Shown: positions 51,186 through 62,188, counted from the first letter of the stretch. The stretch is 64,000 nt of DNA from Candidatus Gastranaerophilales bacterium (GCA_944322545.1 CALUPF010000028.1:111763-175762); one strand, 5' to 3'. Made by a program: numbers and translations. The notes: a model not told the origin generated them from the letters alone.

Positions 51186-52238
51186 ATGACAAGGATAGCT
51201 ATAGATGCAATGGGTGGCGACCACGCTCCAAAAGAAATTGTTGCAGGAGCTTTGTGGGCAGCTGATGAATATAATGTTGCAATTGAACTTGTCGGCAAGG
51301 AAGACGAAATCAAGGCTGTAATTGATGATGTTAAGCAAAACGGCATCAGAACTAATAACATCAATTCTCCCAAAGGTAGAATCAGAGTAGATGTAGACAA
51401 GCTTGATATAAAAATAACTCCAGCTTCAGAAGTTATTGAAATGGGTGAAGCTCCTGGGGCTGCAATTAGAAAGAAAAAAGATTCTTCTATTGTATTGGCT
51501 GTAAAAGCAGTTGCTACTGGCAGTTCTCAAGCCGTTGTAGCTGCGGGTTCTACTGGTGCTGCTATGGCGTCTAGCTTGTTTGGTTTAGGCAGACTACCAG
51601 GAATTGAAAGACCAGCTATTGCTACTACACTACCTACAATGAAGAAACCTGTTGTTTTAATTGACTCAGGAGCAAATAGCAATTGTACTCCTAATATGTT
51701 GTATCAGTTTGCTATTATGGGTTCGGCGTTTTCTAGAAATGTTTTGGGTATAGAAAAGCCAAGAATAGGTGTTTTAAATATTGGTGAAGAAGCTGGTAAA
51801 GGAAATGAACTGGCTCAAGCTGCTTATAAATTGTTGGAAGACAATAAAGACGGTTTGAATTTTGTTGGTAACGTTGAAGGTAAAGAAATCTTCTTAGGCG
51901 ATTGTGACGTTGTTGTGTGCGATGGATTTGTTGGAAACGTTGCATTAAAAAGTATTGAAGGCGCTTCTTCAATGTTGTTTAAAATGATTATGCAAGAGTT
52001 TAAAAGAGATCCTATTTCTATGATTATTGGTCTTCTTGCTAAATCAGCTATGAAAAGAATTTTTAAAAGAATTAATTATGAAGAATTTGGTGGCGCTTTG
52101 CTTCTAGGCGTTAAAGGTATAACAGTTATTTCTCACGGTAGAAGTATGGCTTATGCAATTAAAAACGCAGTAAGAGTTGCAAAAGAAGCTGTCGAATCAG
52201 ATGTTAATAAGAAAATATCAGAATTTTACGAAGGATAG
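51186..52238 (+). CDS. plsX: Phosphate acyltransferase PlsX
   Basis: Converts acyl-ACP to acyl-phosphate for phospholipid synthesis. AIDAMGGDHAPKEIV at the N-terminus, VIEMGEAPGAAIRKKKDSSI, AAGSTGAAMASSLFGLGRL, GVLNIGEEAGKGNELAQAAY, GDCDVVVCDGFVGNVALKSIEG and GGALLLGVKGITVISHGRS cover the family from end to end. 350 residues, slightly longer than usual. SD GGGAGAAG. Starts the fatty-acid part of the block, 5 bases before fabH. Confidence 0.96.
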   Translation: MTRIAIDAMGGDHAPKEIVAGALWAADEYNVAIELVGKEDEIKAVIDDVKQNGIRTNNINSPKGRIRVDVDKLDIKITPASEVIEMGEAPGAAIRKKKDSSIVLAVKAVATGSSQAVVAAGSTGAAMASSLFGLGRLPGIERPAIATTLPTMKKPVVLIDSGANSNCTPNMLYQFAIMGSAFSRNVLGIEKPRIGVLNIGEEAGKGNELAQAAYKLLEDNKDGLNFVGNVEGKEIFLGDCDVVVCDGFVGNVALKSIEGASSMLFKMIMQEFKRDPISMIIGLLAKSAMKRIFKRINYEEFGGALLLGVKGITVISHGRSMAYAIKNAVRVAKEAVESDVNKKISEFYEG

Positions 52239-52243
52239 ATTTT

Positions 52244-53251
52244 ATGTCATTAAATTTAATTCCTGTAATGATTGCAGGCGTGGGCTATGGTGTACCGGAT
52301 ACAGTAATCACAAATGATGATTTAACAAAACTTGTTGATACAAGTGATGAGTGGATTACAACAAGAACTGGTATCAAAGAAAGACGTGTTGTATCAGGTG
52401 AAGAAAATGCTGTTACTCTTGGTATAAAAGCAGCTCAAAATGCACTTGAAAAAGCTAAAATGAAAGCAGAAGACATCGATATGATTATCGCTGCAGCTTC
52501 TGTTCCTGCGCATCCATACCCATCAACAGCTTGTGAAATTCAGGCAGCTATTGGGGCTGATAACGCTGCCGCTTATGATATTACAGCTGCATGTACTGGT
52601 ATGATTTATGCGATGAATATAGCTAAAGCTTTCATTTCATCAGGAATATACAAAAATGTTTTATTGGTTGCTACTGACGCAAACTCAAAATTCATAGACT
52701 GGTATGACAGAACAAGCTGTGTTTTATTTGGTGATGGCGCAGGCGCAATGGTATTAAAAGAATCTGTTGACGGTGTAGATGACATTATTGCAATGGATAT
52801 GCACTCTAACGGTAAGGATGGACATTTTATCACAATGCCTTTAAATGGTGAAAATTGTCCGTTGGTTGAGCCTTGTGAACAGAAAAAACAAAAAATTGTT
52901 ATGCAAGGTAGAGAGGTTTATAAGTTCGTTGTTACAACTATGCCTGAATCAATAAGCAATTGTTTAGAAAAAGCTGGTTTGACTCCAGATGATGTTGATT
53001 ATTTGATTCCTCATCAGGCCAACTTTAGAATTATTGAAGCTATGGCTTCAAGACTTAATTATAGTGATGATAAGATTATTGTTAATCTTCAAAAATACGG
53101 TAATACATCTGCTGCTTCAATTCCTATTGCAATGGCTGAAGGTATTGAAGAAGGAAAAATCAAACTTCCTTGTAAAGCTATTTTGAGCGGATTTGGTGCC
53201 GGTCTTACTTGGGGTACAGTGATAGTAAGACTTAGAGAAGGTATTGCTTAA
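52244..53251 (+). CDS. fabH: 3-oxoacyl-ACP synthase III (KAS III)
   Basis: Starts fatty acid synthesis by condensing acetyl-CoA with malonyl-ACP. WITTRTGIKERRV, the catalytic Cys in DITAACTGMIYAM, His in IPHQANFRIIEA and Asn in KYGNTSAASIPIA form the triad. 335 residues is normal. The start is 5 bases after plsX. Confidence 0.96.
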   Translation: MSLNLIPVMIAGVGYGVPDTVITNDDLTKLVDTSDEWITTRTGIKERRVVSGEENAVTLGIKAAQNALEKAKMKAEDIDMIIAAASVPAHPYPSTACEIQAAIGADNAAAYDITAACTGMIYAMNIAKAFISSGIYKNVLLVATDANSKFIDWYDRTSCVLFGDGAGAMVLKESVDGVDDIIAMDMHSNGKDGHFITMPLNGENCPLVEPCEQKKQKIVMQGREVYKFVVTTMPESISNCLEKAGLTPDDVDYLIPHQANFRIIEAMASRLNYSDDKIIVNLQKYGNTSAASIPIAMAEGIEEGKIKLPCKAILSGFGAGLTWGTVIVRLREGIA

Positions 53252-53278
53252 TTATTATTTTTGTTAAGGAGAAATAAA

Positions 53279-54211
53279 ATGGGTAAAGTTGCATTTGTAT
53301 TCCCTGGACAAGGTTCACAGTCTGTTGGAATGGGCAAATCTTTGTATGAAACTTCTGCAAAGGCAAAAGAAATTTTTGATAAAGCTGATGAAGTTTTAGG
53401 AAGAAACATTTCAAAGATGTGTTTTGAAGGTCCTGAAGAAGATTTGAAATTAACAATAAACACTCAACCAGCAATTTTAGTTACATCAATTGCTGCATTA
53501 GAAGCTTTAAAAGAAAAAACAGACATCAAACCTGATTATGTTGCCGGACATTCATTAGGTGAATACGGTGCTTATTACGCTGCTGAGGCTATTGACTTTG
53601 CGACTGCAATGAAATTGATAGATAAAAGAGCTAAGGAAATGAATGCAGCTGCTGAAAGTACAAAAGGTGCAATGACTGCTGTAATAGGCATGAGCAAAGA
53701 AGCTATTTTAGATGTAATTGATAAAATTGACGGAATGGTTTCAGTTGCAAATTATAACTCTCCAGCTCAAATTGTAATTACAGGTGAAGCTGATGCTGTT
53801 GCAAAAGCAAACGAAGCATTAAAAGAAGCTGGTGCTAAAAGAGTTATTCCTTTGCCTGTTTCTGGTGGTTTCCATTCTATGTTAATGGAAGGGGCAAGCG
53901 TTAAATTCTCAGAAATTTTAGATGATTGTGATATCAAGGATGCTAAAATTCCTGTATTTACAAACGTAGATGCTGAACCTACTACATCAGCTATAAGATT
54001 TAAAGCTAAAATGACTGCTCAAATTTACTCTTCAGTTTTGTGGACTCAAACTATTGAGAAAATGGCTGCTGATGGTGTTGACACAGTTGTTGAAATTGGT
54101 CCTGGCAAGGTTTTGGCTGGTCTGGTTAAAAAAATCAATCCTGCTTTGAAAGTTTTGAATGTTTATGACGAACAGACTTTAAATGAAGCAGTTGAAGCAT
54201 TGAAAGCATAA
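53279..54211 (+). CDS. fabD: Malonyl-CoA:ACP transacylase
   Basis: Loads malonate onto ACP. FPGQGSQSVGMGKSL, the nucleophile elbow GHSLGEYGAYYAA (Ser), QIVITGEADAV, and PVSGGFHSMLM with the catalytic His. ATG 53279 is used with SD AAGGAG; the frame is open from 53261. 310 residues. Next gene begins 16 bases later. Confidence 0.96.
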   Translation: MGKVAFVFPGQGSQSVGMGKSLYETSAKAKEIFDKADEVLGRNISKMCFEGPEEDLKLTINTQPAILVTSIAALEALKEKTDIKPDYVAGHSLGEYGAYYAAEAIDFATAMKLIDKRAKEMNAAAESTKGAMTAVIGMSKEAILDVIDKIDGMVSVANYNSPAQIVITGEADAVAKANEALKEAGAKRVIPLPVSGGFHSMLMEGASVKFSEILDDCDIKDAKIPVFTNVDAEPTTSAIRFKAKMTAQIYSSVLWTQTIEKMAADGVDTVVEIGPGKVLAGLVKKINPALKVLNVYDEQTLNEAVEALKA

Positions 54212-54227
54212 TTAAGGAGTAAAAAAT

Positions 54228-54959
54228 ATGTCAGAAGATAAAAAAGTAGCATTAGTTACAGGCGCTTCAAGAGGTATTGGTAAAGCATGTGCTCTTGAAT
54301 TAGCAAAAGCTGGTTATGATGTGGCTGTTAGCTATGCAGGAAATGAAGAAGCTGCAAATAAAACTGTTGAAGAATTAAAAGCTTTAGGCGTACAGGCAAA
54401 AGCATACAAATTCAATGTTGCAGATAAAGAAGCTTGTGCAAAAGCAGTTGAAGAAGTGTTAGCTGATTTTGGGAAATTGGATGTTTTAGTAAACAATGCT
54501 GGTATCACTCGTGACGGATTGTTTATGCGAATGAGTTCCGAAAATTGGGAAGCTGTTATTAACACTAACTTAAACAGTGCTTTTTATATGACAAGTCCAG
54601 TAATTAAAACTATGATGAAGCAAAGATATGGTTGCATTATCAATATGTCTAGTATCGTTGGAGTTATGGGTAATGCCGGTCAAGCAAACTATTCAGCAGC
54701 TAAAGCTGGTCTTATCGGGTTTACAAAATCACTAGCTAAAGAGTTAGGCTCAAGAAATATCAGAGTTAACGCAATCGCTCCTGGTTTTATTCAAACTGAT
54801 ATGACTAAGGATTTAGATACTGAAAAAATTGCTGAACATATTCCAATGAAAAGACTTGGACAGCCAGAAGATATTGCTAAAGCTGTTAGATTCTTGGCTG
54901 AAGATGGTCTTTATATCACAGGTCAGGTTATTGGTGTAGATGGCGGACTTGTAGTGTAG
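54228..54959 (+). CDS. fabG: 3-oxoacyl-ACP reductase
   Basis: NADPH-dependent ketoacyl reductase of the short-chain family. TGASRGIGKACALELAKAG cofactor loop, NNAGITRDGLFMRM, the catalytic Ser in NMSSIVG and YSAAKAG (Tyr/Lys), and the C-terminal ITGQVIGVDGGLVV. SD AAGGAG. 243 residues. Confidence 0.96.
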   Translation: MSEDKKVALVTGASRGIGKACALELAKAGYDVAVSYAGNEEAANKTVEELKALGVQAKAYKFNVADKEACAKAVEEVLADFGKLDVLVNNAGITRDGLFMRMSSENWEAVINTNLNSAFYMTSPVIKTMMKQRYGCIINMSSIVGVMGNAGQANYSAAKAGLIGFTKSLAKELGSRNIRVNAIAPGFIQTDMTKDLDTEKIAEHIPMKRLGQPEDIAKAVRFLAEDGLYITGQVIGVDGGLVV

Positions 54960-54985
54960 TTCTGTAAAGTTATAGCTTTACAAAA

Positions 54986-55013
54986 TTGCATATTTATATT
55001 GAAATAGTATAAT
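54986..55013 (+). promoter_or_regulatory. acpP promoter, TTGCAT-16-TATAAT
   Basis: TTGCAT at 54986-54991, 16-base spacer, TATAAT at 55008-55013, about 45 bases before the acpP start. Gives the abundant carrier protein its own transcript within the block. Confidence 0.65.
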
Positions 55014-55058
55014 TAGAATTGAAAAATACGTAGTTAATTAAAAAGAGGTAAAAAAAAC

Positions 55059-55292
55059 ATGAGTACAGTTCTTGAGAGAGTTAAAAAAGTAGTAGTTGAA
55101 CAATTAAGCGTTGACGAAAATTTAGTTACTCCAGAAGCTAGCTTCACAGCTGACTTGGGTGCTGATTCTTTGGATACAGTTGAATTGGTTATGGCTTTCG
55201 AAGAAGAATTCGGTTGCGAAATTCCTGATGAAGAAGCTGAAAAAATCGCTACAGTTCAAGATGCAGTAAACTATATCGAATCTCATTCATAA
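55059..55292 (+). CDS. acpP: Acyl carrier protein
   Basis: Carrier of growing acyl chains; also the acyl donor for lipid A synthesis. The phosphopantetheine site is [14 protein letters not shown] with Ser near residue 36; [25 protein letters not shown] is the canonical helix III-IV region. 77 residues, strongly acidic. SD AAGAGGT. Own promoter and downstream attenuator. Confidence 0.97.
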   Translation: MSTVLERVKKVVVEQLSVDENLVTPEASFTADLGADSLDTVELVMAFEEEFGCEIPDEEAEKIATVQDAVNYIESHS

Positions 55293-55318
55293 GATTTGTA
55301 GTTTTTAAAGACATTTTT

Positions 55319-55350
55319 GCGGGGAGCATGCAATTACTCCCCGTAATTTT
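55319..55350 (+). terminator. Terminator/attenuator between acpP and fabF
   Basis: CGGGGAG-CATGCAATTA-CTCCCCG stem followed by TAATTTTT. Probably ends most acpP transcripts and lets some read into fabF. Confidence 0.75.
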
Positions 55351-55403
55351 TAGGGGGCATTAGATTTAGGCCTCTTGACCGAGAATAATAAGAAGGTTTA
55401 AAG

Positions 55404-56660
55404 ATGAGTAAAAGAAGAGTTGTTGTTACAGGTTTAGGGATAGTTTCTCCTTTCGGCGTTGGGGTCGAAAAGTTTTGGAATAGCCTATTGGAAGGTAAAA
55501 GTGGAATTTCTACTATTGAAAATATCTCTTTAGAAGGACACACTGTACATATCGCAGGTGAAGTTAAAGATTTTAAACCTGAAGAATATCTTGATGCAAA
55601 AGATGCAAGAAGAATGGATAGATATACTCAGTTTGCAATGGTTGCTGCTGATGAAGCAATTGCTGATTCAGGAATTGTTGCAGGTGAAAATGTTGATCCA
55701 TACAGATACGGTGTGATAGTTGGTTCAGCTGCCGGTGGTTTTGATACATTTGAAAAACAACATGATATTATTACGGCAAAAGGACCTACAAAATGTTCTC
55801 CATTCACAGTTCCTATGATTATTGCTGATATGGGTGCTGGTAGAATATCTATTAAACATGGAGCTAAAGGTGTTAACAAGGCTGTTGTTACAGCGTGTGC
55901 AACATCTGCTCATAGCGTTGGTGATGCATTCAGATCAATCCAATGGGATGATGCTGATGTAATTGTTGCTGGTGGTGCTGAAGCCGTTATTACAAAATTA
56001 GGTATCGGTGCTTTCACTAGTGCAAGAACATTATCTAAGCACAATGACGAGCCACAAAAAGCTTCAAGACCATATGACAAAGACAGAGATGGCTTTATCA
56101 TGGCAGAAGGTGCAGCTGTGTTAGTTTTAGAAGAACTAGAACATGCTAAAGCACGTGGAGCTAAAATTTATGCTGAGGTTGTTGGATATGGTCAAACAGC
56201 CGATGCTTATGATATTGTAGCTCCTGCTGCTGATGGTTCAGGTGCTGCTATGGCAATGCAGTTAGCTGTTAAAGATGCTGGTGTTAAACCTGAAGAAGTT
56301 GATTATGTAAACGCACATGGTACAAGTACTGGTTTAGGTGACGTTGCTGAATCTCAAGCTATCGCAAGAGTGTTTGGTGATCTTTCAACAAATAAAAACT
56401 TGAAAGTTAGCTCAACTAAATCTATGCACGGTCACATGTTAGGTGCAACAGGTGCTGCTGAATCTATTGTTTGTATTGAAGCTATTAACAATGGAATCGT
56501 TCCACCGACAATCAACTTAGATAATCAAGATGAAGCAGTTGCTAACTTGAATTATGTTCCTCACAAACCACAAAAAGCAGATGTTAAATATGCTTTGACA
56601 AATTCATTTGGTTTTGGTGGACATAACGCTTCAATTTTATTCAAAAAATACGAAGCATAA
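55404..56660 (+). CDS. fabF: 3-oxoacyl-ACP synthase II (KAS II)
   Basis: Elongating condensing enzyme. RVVVTGLGIVSPFGVGVEKFW start, catalytic Cys in VTACATSAHSVGDAF, DRDGFIMAEGAAVLVLEELEHA, His in YVNAHGTSTGLGD and SSTKSMHGHMLGATGA, and the C-terminal NSFGFGGHNASILF. 418 residues. SD GAAGG. Last gene of the fatty-acid block; fabZ, fabI/K and acc genes are not in the window. Confidence 0.96.
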   Translation: MSKRRVVVTGLGIVSPFGVGVEKFWNSLLEGKSGISTIENISLEGHTVHIAGEVKDFKPEEYLDAKDARRMDRYTQFAMVAADEAIADSGIVAGENVDPYRYGVIVGSAAGGFDTFEKQHDIITAKGPTKCSPFTVPMIIADMGAGRISIKHGAKGVNKAVVTACATSAHSVGDAFRSIQWDDADVIVAGGAEAVITKLGIGAFTSARTLSKHNDEPQKASRPYDKDRDGFIMAEGAAVLVLEELEHAKARGAKIYAEVVGYGQTADAYDIVAPAADGSGAAMAMQLAVKDAGVKPEEVDYVNAHGTSTGLGDVAESQAIARVFGDLSTNKNLKVSSTKSMHGHMLGATGAAESIVCIEAINNGIVPPTINLDNQDEAVANLNYVPHKPQKADVKYALTNSFGFGGHNASILFKKYEA

Positions 56661-56674
56661 TTTATTTTTTATAA

Positions 56675-56709
56675 TAAAAAAAACCGCTTTTTATAAAGCG
56701 GTTTTTTTG
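56675..56709. terminator. Bidirectional terminator
   Basis: AAAAAACCGCTTT-TTAT-AAAGCGGTTTTTTT between fabF (+) and gdhA (-). Confidence 0.93.
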
Positions 56710-56727
56710 TTTAGTTATCTATTCTTA

Positions 56728-58095
<1,368 letters not shown>

Positions 58096-58117
58096 TATTC
58101 TATTGTTTTTTTAGAAA

Positions 58118-58126
58118 ATTATAACA
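58118..58126 (-). promoter_or_regulatory. Extended -10 promoter of gdhA
   Basis: Minus strand TGT-TATAAT, same nonamer as the ugd promoter; leader of about 40 bases. Confidence 0.6.
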
Positions 58127-58243
58127 TGTTTTTTTTCATTTTTTGATGTAAATATTTTCTTTATATCTTTTATAAATTAATATTAAATTTTAAATGTTTA
58201 ATGTAAAATGGCTTTGTATTGAGATTTAGAGGTGAATTGCACA

Positions 58244-59632
58244 ATGAACATATCAACTAATTACAATGTAGCTATTATAGGTGCTGGTCCGGCTGGGATT
58301 TTTGCTGCACTTGAGATTATGAAGCTCAAGCCTGAATGGAAGGTTGTAATTGTAGAAAAAGGTTTGAAAATAGAAGAAAGAAAATGCTTCTTGCGCGAAG
58401 GTATGAAAAAATGCCCTAATTGTAAGACTTGTGGTCTGCTTTGTGGTTGGGGCGGCGCTGGCGCTTTTTCAGATGGTAAATTGACATTGACTCCTGATGT
58501 TGGTGGTCATTTGCTTGATTATATGGACAGAAGTGCTGTTGAAGATCTTGTTAAATACACTGATGATATTTATCTTCACTTTGGTGCTACTGATGAAGTT
58601 TTTGGTACTAACAGAGATGATTTTGCTGACATTGAAAGACAAGCTACATTAGCAGAATTGAAGTTGGTGCATTCTCCTGTAAGACACTTAGGTACAGAAA
58701 GAAGTCTTGGTGTTTTGAAAAATATGCAAGATTATCTTAGTGAAAGAGTTACTATTTTAAATAAAAAAGCTGCTGCAAGCTTGATTGTAGAAAATGAACA
58801 AGTTAAAGGCTTTATTACTTCAGATGGAGAGGAAATACGTTCTGAATATTTGATTATTGCTCCTGGTCGTGAAGGTGCTGATTGGTTAACTAAGGAATTT
58901 GCAAAAAACAAAATCGGAATGGTAAATAATGCCGTTGATGTCGGTGTCAGAGTCGAATTGCCGGCTCCTGTATTTTCTCATATCACTGATAAATTGTATG
59001 AGTCAAAATTAGTTTATCATTCTAAAACCTTTGGCGATGAGGTAAGAACTTTTTGTATGAACCCATATGGAGAAGTTGTTGCTGAGAATTATAGCGGTAT
59101 AGCAACTGTAAATGGTCATAGTTATGCTGAAAAAAGAACTCAAAATACCAATTTTGCTCTTTTAGTTAGTGAAAAGTTTACTGAACCATTTAAAGAGCCT
59201 ATCGCTTACGGTCAACATGTTGCAAGATTAGCTAATATGTTATCTGGTGGTGTATTAGTTCAAAGATTTGGTGATTTGTTAGATGGTAGACGATCTACTC
59301 CAGAAAGAATCAAATCTAGTATCATTACACCTACTTTGCAGTGTGCAACTCCTGGAGATTTGAGTTTGGTACTTCCATACAGACAAATGACAGCTATCAT
59401 TGAAATGTTACAAGCTTTGGATAAGATTGCTCCTGGTGTTGCTTCTAGATACACACTTTTATACGGCGTTGAAGTTAAATTCTATTCAGGTCGTGTTAAA
59501 TTGACCAAAGAATTAGAAACAGAGCAGGTTAAAAACTTATTCACTATTGGTGACGGTGCTGGTGTAACAAGAGGCTTGATTCAAGCATCTGCATCAGGTG
59601 TTCATGCAGCAAGAGTGATTTGTAACAGATAA
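58244..59632 (+). CDS. NAD(P)/FAD-dependent oxidoreductase (COG2509-type FAD dehydrogenase)
   Basis: Flavoprotein with the FAD Rossmann loop VAIIGAGPAGIFAALE at the N-terminus, a cysteine-rich CPNCKTCGLLCGWGGAGAFSDGKL segment near residue 68, IIAPGREGADWL, CMNPYGEVVAENYSG, and a C-terminal LFTIGDGAGVTRGLIQASASG. This matches the uncharacterised FAD-dependent dehydrogenase family often found in anaerobes; substrate unknown. ATG 58244 is used because SD AGAGGTG (58228-58234) overlaps the alternative GTG 58232. 462 residues, single gene. Confidence 0.87.
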   Translation: MNISTNYNVAIIGAGPAGIFAALEIMKLKPEWKVVIVEKGLKIEERKCFLREGMKKCPNCKTCGLLCGWGGAGAFSDGKLTLTPDVGGHLLDYMDRSAVEDLVKYTDDIYLHFGATDEVFGTNRDDFADIERQATLAELKLVHSPVRHLGTERSLGVLKNMQDYLSERVTILNKKAAASLIVENEQVKGFITSDGEEIRSEYLIIAPGREGADWLTKEFAKNKIGMVNNAVDVGVRVELPAPVFSHITDKLYESKLVYHSKTFGDEVRTFCMNPYGEVVAENYSGIATVNGHSYAEKRTQNTNFALLVSEKFTEPFKEPIAYGQHVARLANMLSGGVLVQRFGDLLDGRRSTPERIKSSIITPTLQCATPGDLSLVLPYRQMTAIIEMLQALDKIAPGVASRYTLLYGVEVKFYSGRVKLTKELETEQVKNLFTIGDGAGVTRGLIQASASGVHAARVICNR

Positions 59633-59697
59633 TTAAATACTAGTCAATTATTTATCTTTAGCGTTGTTAATTAATATATAGACAAAAGGTACTTTTT

Positions 59698-61728
59698 ATG
59701 TCGATAGATAACAAAAACAACGTAGTAAAAGTTGTGACTTATTCTGCGCCAAAGCCTGTAATAAATAAGCCGGCGATGGATGCAGTTAAGTCTTCTTCGA
59801 CTGTTATGCAAAGAGATTTGGGCTTTTTATATACACCTGAGTTTAGCAAAGCAATTACTGACAGGTGCAAAGCTTTAATGGCATTAAATAATAAGGAAAA
59901 CTTTGTTTCGAAAAAAATGACTTTTCTTGATTTTTCTAAAAAAGTCGATGGAATTTCAAAACTTAATGCATATATTGAATCAGACCCTGTATTAAAAAAT
60001 TATGGGTATAATTATGATGATATTTTGTCAGATTTTAAATACGCTTGTCAGCATAACATCCCTGTTGATTTTAGTTTTGAGACAAGGTTACCTGCTTTAG
60101 AAAACTTGAGAAAATTTGCTGCTGATAAAAACAACAAAGCTATAATGGATAAATTAGGTTACAATTTTCTTGGAAATATTGTTGTTTTTAATGATGATTT
60201 GGTCTCGACTTATAGCGATGAATCTATAAATAATGTTCAAAATCTTTTGTCTAAAAAGGTACTTGCCCCATTAAGAAAAGGGCTTGATGAAAATGTTCTG
60301 CTTTTGCTTTTAAAGCCTCATGAGCAAACTAAAAGCGTTGGTCGCAATCTTAAAATAATTGAAGACTGTTTAAAAACTAACGAATATGAGTTTTTGAAAC
60401 AAAACAAGTCATTTAATATATCAATGTTAATGTTTGACGGTGATATGAAAAAATTTATGGAAGCGTTAAAAAAAGAGAATGCTTCTTTAAAAGATGGAGA
60501 ATATTTACGCTTTTTCTACAACTCTAGTTCAAATGAGGTGCTTTTAAGGAAGGTTAAACATTTTGGAAAAGGTTTGTTTGTTACTTCTTCTAAACGTTTT
60601 GACAAAAACTTTAACTTGTTAGCAAAGGAAAATGTTATTCAGGGAATAGCCTCTAATGGTAAAAAGACAATGAATGTTGCTGTAAATGATTTTTCAAGAA
60701 AATCGGATTGCAACATAAGATTTGTGTATGATAAAAATAACAAAAGCTGGATAATGACAGATTGTACAGAAAAGTTCAAGGATGAAATCGGAAAAGTCAA
60801 AGAGCTAAAAGTATGGAAATTGTCAGATGTTGATGGGGTTTATAACATAAAAACAATCGACTCTTCTGGAAAAATTAAAACTGTAAGTTCTGCATTAAAA
60901 CAAAATGATGGTGTTCGTATAGAGCAAAATTTGACAAGTCCTGCTGGTGATAAGACTTTTTACAAATATTTTAAATCTAAAAGCGGCAAAATTGAAGAGT
61001 TTGTATACGAAATAAAAGACAAAAATGGCAAGCTGTTAGCTAAGAAAGAAAGTCTTTTTAAACGATTATCACCTAATGTTTCAGTTTCAATTGTTAATGG
61101 AAACAAAAGTAGAATAGAGTACTTTGAAAATGAAATTCGTGTTATTGACGAAAAAACGAAAAAGATTACGTCCATTGATTTGAAAAAGCTGCTTCCAAAT
61201 GGAGATAAAAAAATTGTAAGACTTTTGAAAAAACTTACTGCTCCAGAGTTGCTTGCTGTTAATCAAAATGTAAAAGTTTTAGATTCAATAAAGGAAATAG
61301 AGTCCTTTTTTATGCCAGGAGCAGATGAGATTTCATCTTCATTGCATCGATTCGTTTTTGAACATGAATTAGGTCATTCAAAAGATTCTTTAATTGAGAG
61401 TTTGTCTGACTTAGTTAATGATAGTAAAAAATCTGTTATGGATGCTAATACAAAAATAGTTGCTGATGAGAAGTTAAAAAAGATTTTTTTAAGTGAAAGA
61501 AAAAGATTTCTTGAAGCTAAAACAACCAGATTGAGTAAATTGGCTTCTTATTTTGTTACTGATAATGTTGAACGTTCATTAAAAAAAGGAATGTCTGAAG
61601 CTATAGCTGAAATAAATGCTATAGTAAATACGCCTGCCCCTCCTAAGTGGATTATGGCAAGAACCCAGCTGCTAAAAGAAGATTTTCCTAAAACAATTGC
61701 TTATCTTTTGAGAAAATATCGTTTTTAG
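59698..61728 (+). CDS. Large hypothetical protein with C-terminal HExxH metallopeptidase-like domain
   Basis: 676 residues, no known family overall. A polar N-terminus (about 1-40) precedes a helical region (40-270), a strand-rich region (270-500) and a C-terminal domain in which HELGH (556-560) is a zinc-protease motif. SEAIAE (E634 or E638) could give the third ligand, a layout like the anthrax lethal factor/ATLF-like peptidases (HExxH, then E within an AE-rich helix). No signal peptide. SD AAAAGG; own terminator. Possible secreted or contact-delivered effector, but export route and substrate are unknown. Confidence 0.65.
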   Translation: MSIDNKNNVVKVVTYSAPKPVINKPAMDAVKSSSTVMQRDLGFLYTPEFSKAITDRCKALMALNNKENFVSKKMTFLDFSKKVDGISKLNAYIESDPVLKNYGYNYDDILSDFKYACQHNIPVDFSFETRLPALENLRKFAADKNNKAIMDKLGYNFLGNIVVFNDDLVSTYSDESINNVQNLLSKKVLAPLRKGLDENVLLLLLKPHEQTKSVGRNLKIIEDCLKTNEYEFLKQNKSFNISMLMFDGDMKKFMEALKKENASLKDGEYLRFFYNSSSNEVLLRKVKHFGKGLFVTSSKRFDKNFNLLAKENVIQGIASNGKKTMNVAVNDFSRKSDCNIRFVYDKNNKSWIMTDCTEKFKDEIGKVKELKVWKLSDVDGVYNIKTIDSSGKIKTVSSALKQNDGVRIEQNLTSPAGDKTFYKYFKSKSGKIEEFVYEIKDKNGKLLAKKESLFKRLSPNVSVSIVNGNKSRIEYFENEIRVIDEKTKKITSIDLKKLLPNGDKKIVRLLKKLTAPELLAVNQNVKVLDSIKEIESFFMPGADEISSSLHRFVFEHELGHSKDSLIESLSDLVNDSKKSVMDANTKIVADEKLKKIFLSERKRFLEAKTTRLSKLASYFVTDNVERSLKKGMSEAIAEINAIVNTPAPPKWIMARTQLLKEDFPKTIAYLLRKYRF

Positions 61729-61740
61729 ATAATAAATTAT

Positions 61741-61776
61741 AAAAAAACCGGCTTAATAGCCGGTTTTAATTTTTTG
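61741..61776. terminator. Bidirectional terminator
   Basis: AAAACCGGCT-TAAT-AGCCGGTTTT then T-rich sequence; between the HExxH gene (+) and the YtxH gene (-). Confidence 0.9.
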
Positions 61777-61787
61777 TTAAAAAGCAA

Positions 61788-62048
61788 TTAAGCTTCTTTT
61801 TGTTTGTTAATCATATCTTGGATTTTGCCCATAATATCGTCGCCTTTTTTCTGCATTTCAGAAACGATATCTTCAGCTTTACCTTGAATTTCTTTAACAG
61901 TTTTTTCTGCTTTGTTTTTCAATTCTTCAGAATTTTTTGCTAACATTTCACGAGTTTCTTCGCCTGATTGAGGAGCAAGTAAAAGCCCCATAACAGCTCC
62001 AACAACTCCGCCTACTATGAAACCTGCTAAAAATTTACCTGTTGACAT
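61788..62048 (-). CDS. YtxH-domain small membrane protein
   Basis: 86 residues. One glycine-rich membrane helix (FLAGFIVGGVVGAVMGLLLAP) followed by QSGEETREML, the YtxH signature, and a long amphipathic helix predicted to coil (KNKAEKTVKEIQGKAEDIV). Family function is unclear, associated with envelope stress in Firmicutes. SD AAGGAG. A second YtxH gene is 500 bases upstream; together with the DUF948 gene they form one minus-strand set. Confidence 0.85.
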   Translation of the reverse strand: MSTGKFLAGFIVGGVVGAVMGLLLAPQSGEETREMLAKNSEELKNKAEKTVKEIQGKAEDIVSEMQKKGDDIMGKIQDMINKQKEA

Positions 62049-62188
62049 ATTTTTCTCCTTTTGACATATTTTCTATTTTTCGATATTTATCCTATTATTT
62101 AAAAATGTTCCCGATTTTTCATCAAGCTAATCAGTTAGATGAGTGTACATTATACAATATTTACAAATCATAATATTTTCTAAATACA

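Noticed and set aside
51733..51972. Minus-strand ORF rich in Gln/Tyr/Leu opposite plsX
   Set aside because: Antisense shadow; composition reflects reversed codons of plsX.
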